Shown in pieces: positions 31,900-41,054 of a stretch of 42,645 nt of DNA. Source of the DNA: a bacterium (GTDB lineage Bacteria; Omnitrophota; Gorgyraeia; Duberdicusellales; 4484-171); contig JAJYOP010000014.1 in the NCBI GenBank assembly GCA_021796115.1, positions 1 to 42,645 on the forward strand, read 5' to 3'. A program made the position numbers and the translations under genes. Each line of letters starts with the position of its first letter. Position 1 is the stretch's first letter. The notes beneath the pieces were generated by a model that was not told the origin of the DNA, ran no database searches, and worked only from the letters and a program-made list of their open reading frames with translations.

Positions 31900-32769
31900 A
31901 TGAAAAAACCCTACTGGCTGAATAAAAAAATACATTTAGGTTCCTGTAATCTTATGAAAAATAATTTGCGGGGGCTTAATTTACGTACTGTTTGCGAAGA
32001 GTCATTATGCCCGAATATTTCTGAATGTTTTTCAAATAACGTTGCTACTTTCATGATTTTGGGTGATGTTTGCACCCGCCAGTGCGCTTTCTGTGCGGTT
32101 AAGAAAGGTAAGCCTTTTATGAATGACAAAGATGAACCACATCGGGTGGCAAAAGCGGTAGAATTCCTTGGCCTTAAATACGTGGTGGTTACTTCTCCTT
32201 CAAGGGATGATTTGCCTGATGGCGGAGCAGCCATGTTTAGAGAAACTGTGGTTGCCATAAAAAAATCGAACCCTGCAGCCAAGATAGAAATTCTCATACC
32301 GGATTTTTCCGGTAATAGCGCTGCGATAAAGAAGGTTTGCGATTGCCCGGCAGATATTATAAGCCATAATATTGAAACCGTCCCGTCCTTATACAAAAAG
32401 ATACGAACCGGCGCAGAATATCTTCAGTCGCTGGAAGTCTTAAAATTGATAAAAAAATATGGAAAAAAAATTCTTACTAAATCAGGTATAATGCTTGGGT
32501 TAGGCGAAACAGAGGTCGAAGTTTTAAAGGTTTTTGATGATTTAAGAGGCGTTAATTGTGATTTTTTAACTTTAGGGCAATATTTAGCGCCTTCCAAACG
32601 GCATTGCCCAGTTAAAGAATATATTACCCTTGAAAAATTCGCTTTTTTCGAGGGAAAAGCCTACGCTTTAGGTTTTGCAAAGGTAAAAAGTTCACCCTAT
32701 GTCCGATCTTCGTATCTGGCCCACGATTTTTTAAGTAGTCCATCCGGTGATTCGACTATCCGCAATTAA
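31900..32769 (+). CDS. lipA: Lipoyl synthase
   Basis: A 289-residue radical SAM enzyme that inserts two sulfurs into octanoyl chains. CEESLCPNISEC is the auxiliary cluster motif and CTRQCAFCAV the radical-SAM motif; TSPSRDDLPDGGA, LGLGET and the C-terminal PYVRSSYLA with the Ser ligand are all present. It would complete the LipM/GcvH lipoylation route. It follows a pseudopilin-like gene by only 20 bases and has no visible promoter. The last ten residues (PSGDSTIRN) are coded by a tandem repeat. Confidence 0.95.
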   Translation: MKKPYWLNKKIHLGSCNLMKNNLRGLNLRTVCEESLCPNISECFSNNVATFMILGDVCTRQCAFCAVKKGKPFMNDKDEPHRVAKAVEFLGLKYVVVTSPSRDDLPDGGAAMFRETVVAIKKSNPAAKIEILIPDFSGNSAAIKKVCDCPADIISHNIETVPSLYKKIRTGAEYLQSLEVLKLIKKYGKKILTKSGIMLGLGETEVEVLKVFDDLRGVNCDFLTLGQYLAPSKRHCPVKEYITLEKFAFFEGKAYALGFAKVKSSPYVRSSYLAHDFLSSPSGDSTIRN

Positions 32770-32930
32770 ACTATCCGGTAATCAGTGGCTGTGGGGGGAC
32801 TTGGATATCAGAAAATCCGGGACAGATATTCCGGATAACCTGATGCCCAATGTCTAGCTGGATACCCTGATGCCCTGATCTCTGGTTGCCCTAGGCCCTT
32901 GTATCCGGATTACCGGGTATCCATTAATGG
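32741..32930. repeat. ATCCGG-word repeats at and after the end of lipA
   Basis: Three degenerate 15-base units run head to tail: catccggtgattcga (32741), ctatccgcaattaaa (32756) and ctatccggtaatcag (32771). The lipA stop lies inside unit two. Related words (tccggata, ggataccctgatgccctgat, tatccggattaccgggtatcc) continue to about 32930; ccggtaatc on the left is matched by gattaccgg on the right, about 130 bases away. Confidence 0.65.
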
Positions 32931-33282
32931 TTTATCCCCTCCGCAAAAATCCCCATGACTTCAGGGTTTTCCTTGAAAGATATAAGAAGCCTGCCCCATC
33001 TTGGGCCAAGCCTTCCTTATAAAGGTATTAGGAAGGGCCATCTTGAGGATAGTCTGCGGTTCTTCACTAGTCTTAAATTCTATATAGGTATATATTATAT
33101 ATTAATGCACAATTTTGCGCCCTAAAAAAAGCTAATAAAATCAAGGGTATTTTTTAAGCACTATATATAGTAGTAGTGTAAAATATATACAAGATATAGA
33201 AAATTATAGAAAATTATAACAAAATATGCTTGACACCAAAACATATAAATATTTAAATAGTATTACCATCAATTTATAACAT
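32931..33282 (+). promoter_or_regulatory. Non-coding region with AT-rich promoter zone before the HTH gene
   Basis: After the ATCCGG repeats there is an inverted aagccttcctt...aaggaaggg-like pair near 33013-33036, then a very AT-rich tract with a direct repeat (agaaaattat twice, near 33198-33217). TTGACA at 33230-33235 is followed by ataaatatttaaatag, so a promoter for the HTH-pil operon is likely though the -10 is ambiguous. No ORF is supported. Confidence 0.5.
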
Positions 33283-33474
33283 ATGATTAAAACGAGAAAA
33301 AAAAGAATTCCAAGGCTAATGACAATCAACGAACTCTCGGAATATCTGGGGTTGCAGAAGCAGACTATCTATAATTGGCTTCACCAGAAAAAGATTTCGG
33401 GCTTAAAAATCGGCAAGGTATGGCGTTTCGACAGGCAATATATAGACGAATGGCTTAAAAACTCAATGAAATAA
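33283..33474 (+). CDS. Small excisionase/MerR-like helix-turn-helix protein
   Basis: A 63-residue DNA-binding protein. LMTINELSEYLGLQKQTIYNWLHQKKISGLKIGKVWRFDRQYIDEWL matches the excisionase-type winged HTH (TVxELAxYLxVSxxTVYRWxxxGxLPAxKxGRxWRF). It lies three bases before the pilM-like gene, so it is most likely a regulator of that operon rather than a phage excisionase; no integrase is nearby. Confidence 0.85.
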   Translation: MIKTRKKRIPRLMTINELSEYLGLQKQTIYNWLHQKKISGLKIGKVWRFDRQYIDEWLKNSMK

Positions 33475-33477
33475 AAT

Positions 33478-34950
33478 ATGGTTAAAAAAAGAATTGGCAT
33501 TTATTTAGGTTTAAGTTCGGTTGGAGCAGTGGCACTCGAAGGCAAAAAGATAGTTGCCGCATCAAGATATGATTTGGCTTCCGTAGAAGAAGAAGCCAGA
33601 GTAGAGAATCTTAGCGAAGAAATCCGATGGCAGGCATTGATAAACAAAATTTTACGCGAAATCGGTTCGGAAGAAAAAGATATTTTTGTCTCGTTAGCAG
33701 ACAAAGATTTTATTTTCAGGTCATTGGAGATGCCAATGATGGCCAAAAAAAACATAGGCCCTTCGCTCGTATATGAAATAGAAAAATATATCCCTTTTAA
33801 AATAAGCGAATTAATGTGGGATTACGGTTATATAACTTATCCAAAAGAGAAAAAACTGAATGTTTCTTTTGTCGGAATAAAAGAAGATAATATATATAAA
33901 GTTCAAGAAATGTTTGCTCACCTTAACTTGAATCCGCTCATAATCGAGCCGTCTTCTTTATCGCTTATCAAAACCTTACAGTCTGCCAAGAAATTTTCCC
34001 AGACCAAGAATTTCGCGATATTGGACATATCGCCAAATGAAGTTTACCTTACTTTCTTCTATCAGAACCTTCCGGTTTTTAACCAATATCTTGCAATACC
34101 GAAGAAAGGCGATTCTTTCGATGTCGATAAATTTGTAGAATCCGTTCGTTTTTCTTTCCAATACTTTAAAAGAGAATTCAGGTTCTATGAACTGGAAAAA
34201 TTTATTGCTATAACAAGCAGCAGTGGAGACAATATAGCCACGCTTTTGCAGGAAGAATTACAAATGAATATAGAGACGGTTTCCCCGTACGATATAGTTA
34301 ATGTACCCAATATAGAATCAGAAACGCTTAAAGCATTCGGCGCCGCAAATTTAGAATCGCCATATAAATTCAAGCCGCAACTTAAGAAAACAGAAGAGTA
34401 TGTAGAGGAGCAGGTAGTTTCCGGAGAGGAGCCTTTAAGATGGGGTTTATTCGCCATACTTATCGGTGCCGGCCTTATTGGATTGGTAGGGCTCGCTATA
34501 TTTTTTGGCAATGAAATATCTGTGATGGAATATAAATTTGAAAATGCAGATAAAGCCGTCGAAAGGCCCGAGCCATTAAAGGATCTTAGTTGGGGCAAAA
34601 TAGATACAATGTTGCAGGAAAAGGAAGGAAAATTGGCTAAATTAAAAGATTTAAGCAGCGTGCCTCATATTTCCGCAACATTGGATGAATTAGCTTCTTT
34701 GCGTTCGAAAGGTTTATGGTTTGAGAGTTTGGAAATTGACTATCGTGACAAAAAATATTCAATATCTTTAACGGGTTATGTTTTTCTGGGTGACGCCTAC
34801 AATGAGCGCTCGGCGGTAGATAAATTTGTCGCAAACATCAAAAACGACGAGCTTATAAAAACAAATTTTTCTGATATAGGGGTGGTTTCTTTAGAGAGAA
34901 GAGCTATTGGCGATTATACTGTAACATATTTCCTTATCAGGTTAGAATGA
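33478..34950 (+). CDS. PilM-PilN fusion (GspL-like inner-membrane platform)
   Basis: A 490-residue protein. Residues 1-310 are a PilM-like actin fold (RIGIYLGLSSVGAVAL, SLEMPMMAKKNIGPSLVYEIEKYIPF, FAILDISPNEVYLTFF). Residues 322-344 are a single membrane span (WGLFAILIGAGLIGLVGLAIFF). The rest is a periplasmic coiled coil followed by a PilN-like alpha/beta domain. In type IV pili PilM and PilN are usually separate; joined, they have the layout of GspL of type II secretion. First gene after the HTH gene and probably co-transcribed with it. Confidence 0.85.
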   Translation: MVKKRIGIYLGLSSVGAVALEGKKIVAASRYDLASVEEEARVENLSEEIRWQALINKILREIGSEEKDIFVSLADKDFIFRSLEMPMMAKKNIGPSLVYEIEKYIPFKISELMWDYGYITYPKEKKLNVSFVGIKEDNIYKVQEMFAHLNLNPLIIEPSSLSLIKTLQSAKKFSQTKNFAILDISPNEVYLTFFYQNLPVFNQYLAIPKKGDSFDVDKFVESVRFSFQYFKREFRFYELEKFIAITSSSGDNIATLLQEELQMNIETVSPYDIVNVPNIESETLKAFGAANLESPYKFKPQLKKTEEYVEEQVVSGEEPLRWGLFAILIGAGLIGLVGLAIFFGNEISVMEYKFENADKAVERPEPLKDLSWGKIDTMLQEKEGKLAKLKDLSSVPHISATLDELASLRSKGLWFESLEIDYRDKKYSISLTGYVFLGDAYNERSAVDKFVANIKNDELIKTNFSDIGVVSLERRAIGDYTVTYFLIRLE

Positions 34951-34987
34951 TGCCTGTAATGAATTTTATAAAGGGAGGCTTATAAGA

Positions 34988-35473
34988 GTGAAAGCTATTT
35001 CGCGTCTAAAAAATGTAATTATTACTCTTGCGATAATTGTAACCTTTGTAATCGTAATTAACAAAATGGTTTCCGGTTACATGTCGCAGATTAATGCTTT
35101 GAAAATAAAAATGGATGATTTGGAAAAAGGGAGGCTATTAATAGAAAGGTGGAACAAAGCGACCCTTTCTTATGATAAATTAGCGGAAGGTTTTTTTACT
35201 AAAGACCCCACGGAGTTTAAAACATTTGTTGACCAGCAGTCAAAGAAATATAATATCAATGTGTCTTCCTTGAGCCCTACAAAAAGAAACGAAAGTTTCT
35301 ATATAAATGCATCTTTAAGCTTAAGAGCCTCTACGGATAACTACGCGAATCTGGTTAATTTTATAAAGTCTCTTGAAGAAAAGAGAGTGATGGTAGAAAG
35401 GTTACGGATATGGAACGAACAAAATAATAACCGGTCGGCCGAAATACTGTTAAGCACTATCGTCCTTGAATAA
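34988..35473 (+). CDS. pilO: PilO/GspM-like inner-membrane protein
   Basis: A 161-residue bitopic protein: a short cytoplasmic start, one membrane span (NVIITLAIIVTFVIVINKMV), a coiled-coil segment (INALKIKMDDLEKGR) and a ferredoxin-like domain with the typical LVNFIKSLEEKRVMVERLRIW. It should pair with the PilN part of the preceding protein. GTG 34988 is the start, with GGGAGG nine bases upstream. Confidence 0.8.
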   Translation: MKAISRLKNVIITLAIIVTFVIVINKMVSGYMSQINALKIKMDDLEKGRLLIERWNKATLSYDKLAEGFFTKDPTEFKTFVDQQSKKYNINVSSLSPTKRNESFYINASLSLRASTDNYANLVNFIKSLEEKRVMVERLRIWNEQNNNRSAEILLSTIVLE

Positions 35474-35475
35474 TT

Positions 35476-35823
35476 ATGTTAATAAGAAGCACAATAATTT
35501 TTATTGTATTTTTTAGTATTCTTTGCGGTTATTCTATCGCGGCAGAAGATAAAAATGACCCTTTTGACTCTTTGCTTCCTGCGAAATCAGCGTCTACAGG
35601 AGAAAAACCTAAAGCAGTAGAGCCACCGGCAATAAGCATTGAGGGGGTATTATGGGGTACAGATATGCCAGAGACTATAATTGACGGAGAGGTATATAAA
35701 GTAGGAGATACGCTTAAAAATGTTGATGCAAAAATTTATAAGATAGAAAAAAATAAAGTGTCTATTTTTTATGAGGGAAGATTGTTTGAAATGAAAGTCA
35801 CGGGCAAAAAGGAGGCCAAATGA
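35476..35823 (+). CDS. PilP/GspC-like periplasmic protein
   Basis: A 115-residue protein with a signal peptide or anchor (IRSTIIFIVFFSILCGYSIAA), a linker rich in Pro, Ser and Lys, then a small beta domain (ISIEGVLWGTDMPETIIDGEVYKVGDTL) like the homology region that GspC and PilP use to bind the secretin. Its end overlaps the secretin start by four bases. Confidence 0.75.
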   Translation: MLIRSTIIFIVFFSILCGYSIAAEDKNDPFDSLLPAKSASTGEKPKAVEPPAISIEGVLWGTDMPETIIDGEVYKVGDTLKNVDAKIYKIEKNKVSIFYEGRLFEMKVTGKKEAK

Positions 35824-37388
35824 AGAAAATTATTTTGATGATTTTATCCCTTTTAATCATACCTCTGAATGCAGGTTTCCCCCAGGATAATACTTACGGA
35901 GATTATCTCCTGGGCAGTACGCAAAAACTTATTTCTCTCGATCTTGAGGGCGCCAAATTGATAGACACCCTTAAGATGCTTAGCCAGCAAACCGGCCTTA
36001 ACTTTATTTCGACGGAAGCGGTAAAAGAAAGGACTCTCACTTTATATCTTGACAAAGTTCCTTTGAAAGAGGCAATGGATATAATTTTTAAGGCCAACAA
36101 TCTTACTTATGAATATTATCCTGACGCAAACATGTTTGTTGTAAAAGAGATGGGCAAACCTGCGGTAGAGCTCAAAACAAAGATTTATCATCTAAAATAT
36201 GTCAGGGTAGCGTCTACACGCATGACTAAGGAAATTTCAGATTTAATGCAACCAGGAACCGCGAGCAGCTTGAATGTTTCGGCTGCTGCAACTAGCGGCG
36301 GCAGCGGCTCAACCACTGGTTCTACTACCGGTTCTACTACAACATCTTCTTCAACTCAACAACCCACGGATGTCGGTATAAAAAATGCGATTCAGAAAGT
36401 ATTGACCGAGTTTGGAAAAATAAGCGAAGATCCAATAACTAATTCCATCATTGTTGTTGATGTACCTGCAAATTTCGAGATGATTGATAAAATAGTAAAA
36501 AATCTGGATATACCTTTGACAAAAGTATTAATTGAAGTTGAAATGCTTGACGTGACAAAAGGATTACTTGAGCAAATAGGATTTAGGTATGGCCAAGATA
36601 CAGCCACTTATGCTAATGATTTTGGGTCGGCTTATAGAGGCCCGGCTAAATCTACATCTTTCCCTTTGGGTGGACTTATTCCTGATGGGACATCCAAGAG
36701 TTCTCCTTTTCTAAACCCAGTCAGCGCCTTTAGCTATGGTGCAATAGCTACCGGTGATTTCAATATGCTGGTGCAAGCTTTAGCGCAAGACCAGACAACA
36801 AAGATTTTAGCCCGGCCAAAAATCCTTACTCTTGCCAATCAAACAGCAGAAGTGAATTTAACAACTGATGAGGCTATAGGTATATCTAGTACTACAGCAG
36901 AAATCGGCGGAGCGATAAGCGCAAACATAGAGAGGACAGAAACCGGAACTAAATTAAGGGTAACCCCTCAGGTGGATACGGACACAGGGCAAATCACATT
37001 ATTTTTGGAAGTTTTTACTAGAGATACTTCCGACAGTGATTTACACGTTACCGGCCTAACCGGCGCTGTTAAAAACCCTGAAGAGAGAGGAGCAAAAACA
37101 GTCCTGCGTTTAAATAGCGGCGAAACATTACTCATGGGCGGGATGATAAGGAATAAACTTATAAAAAGCGTAACAAAAGTGCCTTTGCTTGGCGATATAC
37201 CTTTTGTGGGCAAGTTATTTACTTATAGAGATGAGAACAAGAGCGAACGGGAATTACTCGTTTTTCTTACGCCAAAGATAGTCGAAGACACACCAAGACT
37301 TACTCTAAGCGCCAGTGTTCCTTATCGGGAGCAGGATCAATCACGAATGGAACTTATGAATATGGCAATGGATAGGCTGTCTCGTTAA
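35820..37388 (+). CDS. gspD: Outer-membrane secretin (PilQ/GspD family)
   Basis: A 522-residue secretin that forms the outer-membrane channel. It has a signal peptide (IILMILSLLIIPLNAGF), an N0/STN-like domain (ISLDLEGAKLIDTLKMLSQQTGLNFI), one N1-like domain, a Gly/Ser/Thr linker (about 160-180) and the secretin core with VLIEVEMLDVTKG, LARPKILTLANQTAEV, TGTKLRVTPQV, GETLLMGGMIRN, KVPLLGDIPFVGKLF and ERELLVFLTPKIV. The short N-terminal part lacks the repeated N2-N3 domains of long GspD. Confidence 0.92.
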   Translation: MKKIILMILSLLIIPLNAGFPQDNTYGDYLLGSTQKLISLDLEGAKLIDTLKMLSQQTGLNFISTEAVKERTLTLYLDKVPLKEAMDIIFKANNLTYEYYPDANMFVVKEMGKPAVELKTKIYHLKYVRVASTRMTKEISDLMQPGTASSLNVSAAATSGGSGSTTGSTTGSTTTSSSTQQPTDVGIKNAIQKVLTEFGKISEDPITNSIIVVDVPANFEMIDKIVKNLDIPLTKVLIEVEMLDVTKGLLEQIGFRYGQDTATYANDFGSAYRGPAKSTSFPLGGLIPDGTSKSSPFLNPVSAFSYGAIATGDFNMLVQALAQDQTTKILARPKILTLANQTAEVNLTTDEAIGISSTTAEIGGAISANIERTETGTKLRVTPQVDTDTGQITLFLEVFTRDTSDSDLHVTGLTGAVKNPEERGAKTVLRLNSGETLLMGGMIRNKLIKSVTKVPLLGDIPFVGKLFTYRDENKSERELLVFLTPKIVEDTPRLTLSASVPYREQDQSRMELMNMAMDRLSR

Positions 37389-37497
37389 ACATATTACCTA
37401 ATTTATTGCTGTTGTCTTTTGTCAAAATTCAGCTAAAGATAAAATCTTATCACAAGGTTAAACACATTTAAAGAAGCCAGAAACACGTAATTTTAAA

Positions 37498-39210
37498 ATG
37501 GCAAGATACAAAAGATTAGGTGACATACTAGTTTCCGAAGGGGTAATTACCAAAGAGCAGCTCAATGAAGCTATTTTACTCCAGCAGAAAGAGAGCGGAA
37601 AACTTGGCGAGGTTCTTTTAAGGTTAGGATATGTAAGCGAAGAGCAGATTGTTATTGCCCTGAGCAAACAGTTATCCATACCCTACATTTCTTTAGCCTC
37701 CGGAAAACTTAAACCAGCCCCTGATCAAAATTTAGAAGAGTTAGTCCCTTATGATTTCGGAACACGCAACCTTGTATTGCCGCTTTCGCGCAGCCTTAAT
37801 TCTCTTACCGTTGTAATGTTTGACCCTCTTGACTTAATCCTTATCGACAACCTTAAAAAATTTACCGGTTGTGAAATAAATATTGTAATATCTACCCGTT
37901 CCGACATCCTTAAAGCCATTGAAAATTTTTACGGCAAAGAGCGCGTTTTCCGCCAGGCTATGGATATCGGGGAAGATGAAGCAACCTCCGGCGGCATAAA
38001 GGAGTTATTTTCCGAAGAAACTGATTTAAGCCTTGACAAAATTATTGCCCAGGCAGAAGAAGCTCCTGTAGTAAAGCTGGTAGATTTAATCGTGCGCCAG
38101 GCGATTGAAGATGGGGCCTCGGATATTCATATTGAGCCAAGATATGATAAACTGAGTTTAAGATATAGGATTGACGGAGTGCTGTATGAGATGCCTTCGC
38201 CTTCCGCGTCTTTGTATTTACCTATTATTTCACGCGTCAAAATACTTTCGAAAATGGATATCGCCGAAAAAAGGCTCCCCCAAGATGGCGGGTTTATGGT
38301 AAAAATTGCGGAAAGGCTTATTGATTTACGCGTCTCTACGCTTCCAACTATCTATGGAGAGAAAATAGTTTTGAGAATTTTAGATAAAAGCCGCGTGCCT
38401 CTTGATTTAGCAAAGCTGGGCTTCCTGCCCCAAGAATTAGAAAAAATAAGAAAAGGCATAGCATGCTCTTACGGGCTTATTATGTTGACCGGACCTACAG
38501 GAAGCGGCAAGTCTACCACACTTTATGCTGCTTTAAGCGAATTGAATTCGCCAACTCTGAACATTCTTACGGTCGAAGACCCTGTTGAGTACCGTCTTGA
38601 GGGCATAAACCAGGTTCAAGTAAAGCCGGAAATAGGCCTTACCTTTGCTAATGCTTTAAGGTGTTTTTTACGGCAGGACCCGGACATAATTCTTGTCGGA
38701 GAAGTCCGCGATTTAGAAACAGGAGAAATATGCATCCGTTCAGCGCTTACCGGCCATCTCGTGCTTTCAACGCTTCACACTAATGACGCGCCTTCTACCA
38801 TAACACGCCTCATAGATATAGGTATACCCGCATATTTAGTTGCAAGTTCTCTGCGTTTAATTGTCGCGCAGAGGTTGATAAGAAAATTATGCAATCATTG
38901 CAAAGAATCATACGAAGTAAAGGAAGAAAAGTTTCCCGGAGGCATAACCATAAATTCTCCTATAATATATAAGTCCAAAGGCTGTGAAAAGTGCAATTTT
39001 ATCGGTTATAAAGGCCGCAGCCTGATTAGCGAGGTAATTCTTGTCGATGAAGAGATACGGGATGCCATTTATAAAGGCGTTGCAGCAGCAAAGATTATGG
39101 AAATATCTTCGAAAAAAGGAGCCCTTAGCCTGTTAGAAAGCGGCATTAAAAGAGTGGAAGAGGGCATCACTTCTTTAGAAGAAATATTGTCAGTAGCGAC
39201 AGTTTACTGA
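37498..39210 (+). CDS. gspE: GspE/PilB-type secretion assembly ATPase
   Basis: A 570-residue hexameric ATPase powering pseudopilus or pilus growth. N-terminal MshEN-type domain (YKRLGDILVSEGVITKEQL), then Walker A GPTGSGKSTTLYAAL (about 332), the Asp box, Walker B PDIILVGEVRDLETGEI, the His box GHLVLSTLHTNDAPSTITRL and a four-cysteine zinc motif, CNHC and CEKC. No ribosome site. The gene starts 109 bases after the secretin stop, in sequence with no evident gene. Confidence 0.94.
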   Translation: MARYKRLGDILVSEGVITKEQLNEAILLQQKESGKLGEVLLRLGYVSEEQIVIALSKQLSIPYISLASGKLKPAPDQNLEELVPYDFGTRNLVLPLSRSLNSLTVVMFDPLDLILIDNLKKFTGCEINIVISTRSDILKAIENFYGKERVFRQAMDIGEDEATSGGIKELFSEETDLSLDKIIAQAEEAPVVKLVDLIVRQAIEDGASDIHIEPRYDKLSLRYRIDGVLYEMPSPSASLYLPIISRVKILSKMDIAEKRLPQDGGFMVKIAERLIDLRVSTLPTIYGEKIVLRILDKSRVPLDLAKLGFLPQELEKIRKGIACSYGLIMLTGPTGSGKSTTLYAALSELNSPTLNILTVEDPVEYRLEGINQVQVKPEIGLTFANALRCFLRQDPDIILVGEVRDLETGEICIRSALTGHLVLSTLHTNDAPSTITRLIDIGIPAYLVASSLRLIVAQRLIRKLCNHCKESYEVKEEKFPGGITINSPIIYKSKGCEKCNFIGYKGRSLISEVILVDEEIRDAIYKGVAAAKIMEISSKKGALSLLESGIKRVEEGITSLEEILSVATVY

Positions 39211-39216
39211 TATAAT
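39187..39216 (+). promoter_or_regulatory. Possible internal promoter for gspF
   Basis: TTGTCA (39187-39192), 18 bp, TATAAT (39211-39216), overlapping the end of gspE. A start about seven bases on would give an mRNA beginning one or two bases before the gspF ATG at 39225, which has no ribosome site, as at 7053. Confidence 0.45.
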
Positions 39217-39224
39217 ATAAATAT

Positions 39225-40460
39225 ATGCCTAAATATAGTTACGTAGCCAAAACAAAAGAGGCCAAGACAATTAAAGAAATCGAAGATGCTGCTTCGCGCG
39301 ATGAACTTATAGCTAAGCTGAAAAGCAGGAATTTGTTCATAATTTCCGTAAACGAAGTACGCGGCGAGCAGGAAAAATCTTTCCTTGCTTTTTTTAGTTC
39401 CCACAAACAAAGTTATCGCTCTTCGGTCAAGCTCTATGACATGGTTTTCTTATCGCGCAACCTCTCAACTATGCTTTCAAGCGGAGTAACTCTTTTAAGG
39501 AGCCTTGAAATAATATCTTCCCAAACCGAGAGCGCTAAACTCGGCAAGGTATTAAAAGAGTGCAGCCAGCATATAAAAGAAGGGCTGTCATTTAAAGAGG
39601 CAATTGCCAAATATCCCGGTGTTTTTTCGCCGCTCTGGAAGGCAATCGTTGAAGTCGGCGAAGCCTCGGGAAATTTACCGACAGTTTTGGACAAATTAGC
39701 CGATTATCTTGATATGAGGATGGAATTTGAGAGAAAAATAATCAGTGCCTTAATATATCCTATCATATTGATAGGAGCCATGATCGCCGCTGTTTTTATA
39801 TTCTTTAAATTTATATTGCCAAAGTTTGTTATGATATTCCGCGATTTCGGAGTAAAACTCCCCCTGCCTACCCAAATTATTTTCGCGATAGCATCCTTCG
39901 TCGATAAGAATTTTATTTTTGTATTGATAGGGCTAGCTGCCGTTATTGCAGGTTTTATCATGTTTATGCGCCGGCCGGAGACAAAGGAAACCAGAGATAG
40001 AATAAGCATGAAATTACCTTTGATAGGAGAATTAGTTTTCCTGTTTTGTTTAGATCGGTTTACCTCAACCATGTATATTCTTTTAGACAGCGGATTACCG
40101 CTAGTGTATGCTTTGGAAATTGCCGCAAGGGGCATAGGCAATACTATCTTAGAGAAGAATATTCTTTTCGTGAAAAATAGGGTTAAGGATGGCGCTTCCC
40201 TATCAAGGGAATTCAGCAAATTGAATATTTTTCCTGCGCTTATTTCGGAAATGGCAAAGATAGGTGAAGAAACCGGAACGATGCCCGAAATCTTTAGAAA
40301 AATATCCCTTCATTACAATAAAGAACTTACTACAAGAGTTGAGCGTATAATTGTTGCTTTTGAGCCGATAATGATTTTACTTTTGGGTATTGTTATCGGC
40401 GCAATTGTCATATCGCTATTCTTGCCGCTCTTTAAGATTGCCACCGGTGGAGGAATGTAA
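39225..40460 (+). CDS. gspF: GspF/PilC inner-membrane platform protein
   Basis: A 411-residue polytopic protein with two T2SSF domains. Conserved: YSYVAKTKEAK start, FLSRNLSTMLSSGVTLLRSLEI, VGEASGNLPTVLDKLADYL, EMAKIGEETGTMPEIFRKIS and the final span EPIMILLLGIVIGAIVISLFLPLF. Three membrane segments are seen (about 174-200, 220-245 and 380-403). It should contact GspE and the PilM-N/PilO subunits. Confidence 0.93.
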   Translation: MPKYSYVAKTKEAKTIKEIEDAASRDELIAKLKSRNLFIISVNEVRGEQEKSFLAFFSSHKQSYRSSVKLYDMVFLSRNLSTMLSSGVTLLRSLEIISSQTESAKLGKVLKECSQHIKEGLSFKEAIAKYPGVFSPLWKAIVEVGEASGNLPTVLDKLADYLDMRMEFERKIISALIYPIILIGAMIAAVFIFFKFILPKFVMIFRDFGVKLPLPTQIIFAIASFVDKNFIFVLIGLAAVIAGFIMFMRRPETKETRDRISMKLPLIGELVFLFCLDRFTSTMYILLDSGLPLVYALEIAARGIGNTILEKNILFVKNRVKDGASLSREFSKLNIFPALISEMAKIGEETGTMPEIFRKISLHYNKELTTRVERIIVAFEPIMILLLGIVIGAIVISLFLPLFKIATGGGM

Positions 40461-40543
40461 TTATTTGTAAATAAGTCTAGCGCGAGAATAAAAAAAGAAA
40501 ATCATCCTTTCTAAAAATGCTGGACTAGCTTAACTTATTTGGC

Positions 40544-40572
40544 TTGACGCACAAATAAGATAATGGTATAAA
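40544..40572 (+). promoter_or_regulatory. Strong promoter of the main pilin gene
   Basis: TTGACG (40544-40549), exactly 17 bp, TATAAA (40567-40572) with TG one base before the -10. It closely resembles the rplM promoter (both read tggtataaa). The gene behind it also has the strong GGGAGGTG site at 40606-40613, suiting a highly expressed major pilin. Confidence 0.75.
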
Positions 40573-40617
40573 TTAAGTGTGGGCTTATAAGTATTAATAG
40601 AAAAAGGGAGGTGTTTT

Positions 40618-41019
40618 ATGAGAAAAGGTTTCACGCTCATGGAGCTGATTGTGGTAGTTATAATCATCGGTATTCTTGCGATGATAGGCCTACCTCAATT
40701 TTTTAAAGTCGCAGAAAGGGGAAGAGCCGCTGAAGGAGTAGGAGCCCTCGGCACATTAAGAAATGCTCAGTTAAGATATGCGTTGACAAATTCCAGTAAC
40801 CAAACCACTAGTGCTATGAGCGATCTTGATGTGGATGTGTCAAACTTGAAATATTTTACTACCATCACTCTTCACCCAGTAACGGACCCCCAAAGTTCTG
40901 CCAGTTCCGTTGCTGATATTCTAAGAAGTGGAGGGTATACTTTAAGTATCGCAGGAAACGGCAATATAACCTGTACCGCAGGTGGCACTATAGCTTGTCC
41001 GCCAGTAGGGCAGCAATAA
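40618..41019 (+). CDS. Major pseudopilin/pilin (GspG/PilA-like)
   Basis: A 133-residue prepilin with the short leader MRKG and FTLMELIVVVIIIGILAMIGLPQFFKVAERGRAAEG, with Glu at position 5. The LRNAQLRYALT segment after the helix is typical of GspG-like major pilins. Two cysteines near the end (CTAGGTIAC) could form a terminal disulfide loop. Strong own promoter and ribosome site suggest it is the major subunit. Followed by three further pilin-like genes. Confidence 0.85.
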   Translation: MRKGFTLMELIVVVIIIGILAMIGLPQFFKVAERGRAAEGVGALGTLRNAQLRYALTNSSNQTTSAMSDLDVDVSNLKYFTTITLHPVTDPQSSASSVADILRSGGYTLSIAGNGNITCTAGGTIACPPVGQQ

Positions 41020-41054
41020 GCGATAGGAAATTAATTTAGAAAGTAATAAAAAGT

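Noticed and set aside
33283-33474. Phage excisionase or mobile-element remnant
   Set aside because: The HTH is excisionase-like, but there is no integrase or att-like repeat and the gene is three bases from the pilM-like gene, so a regulator is more likely.
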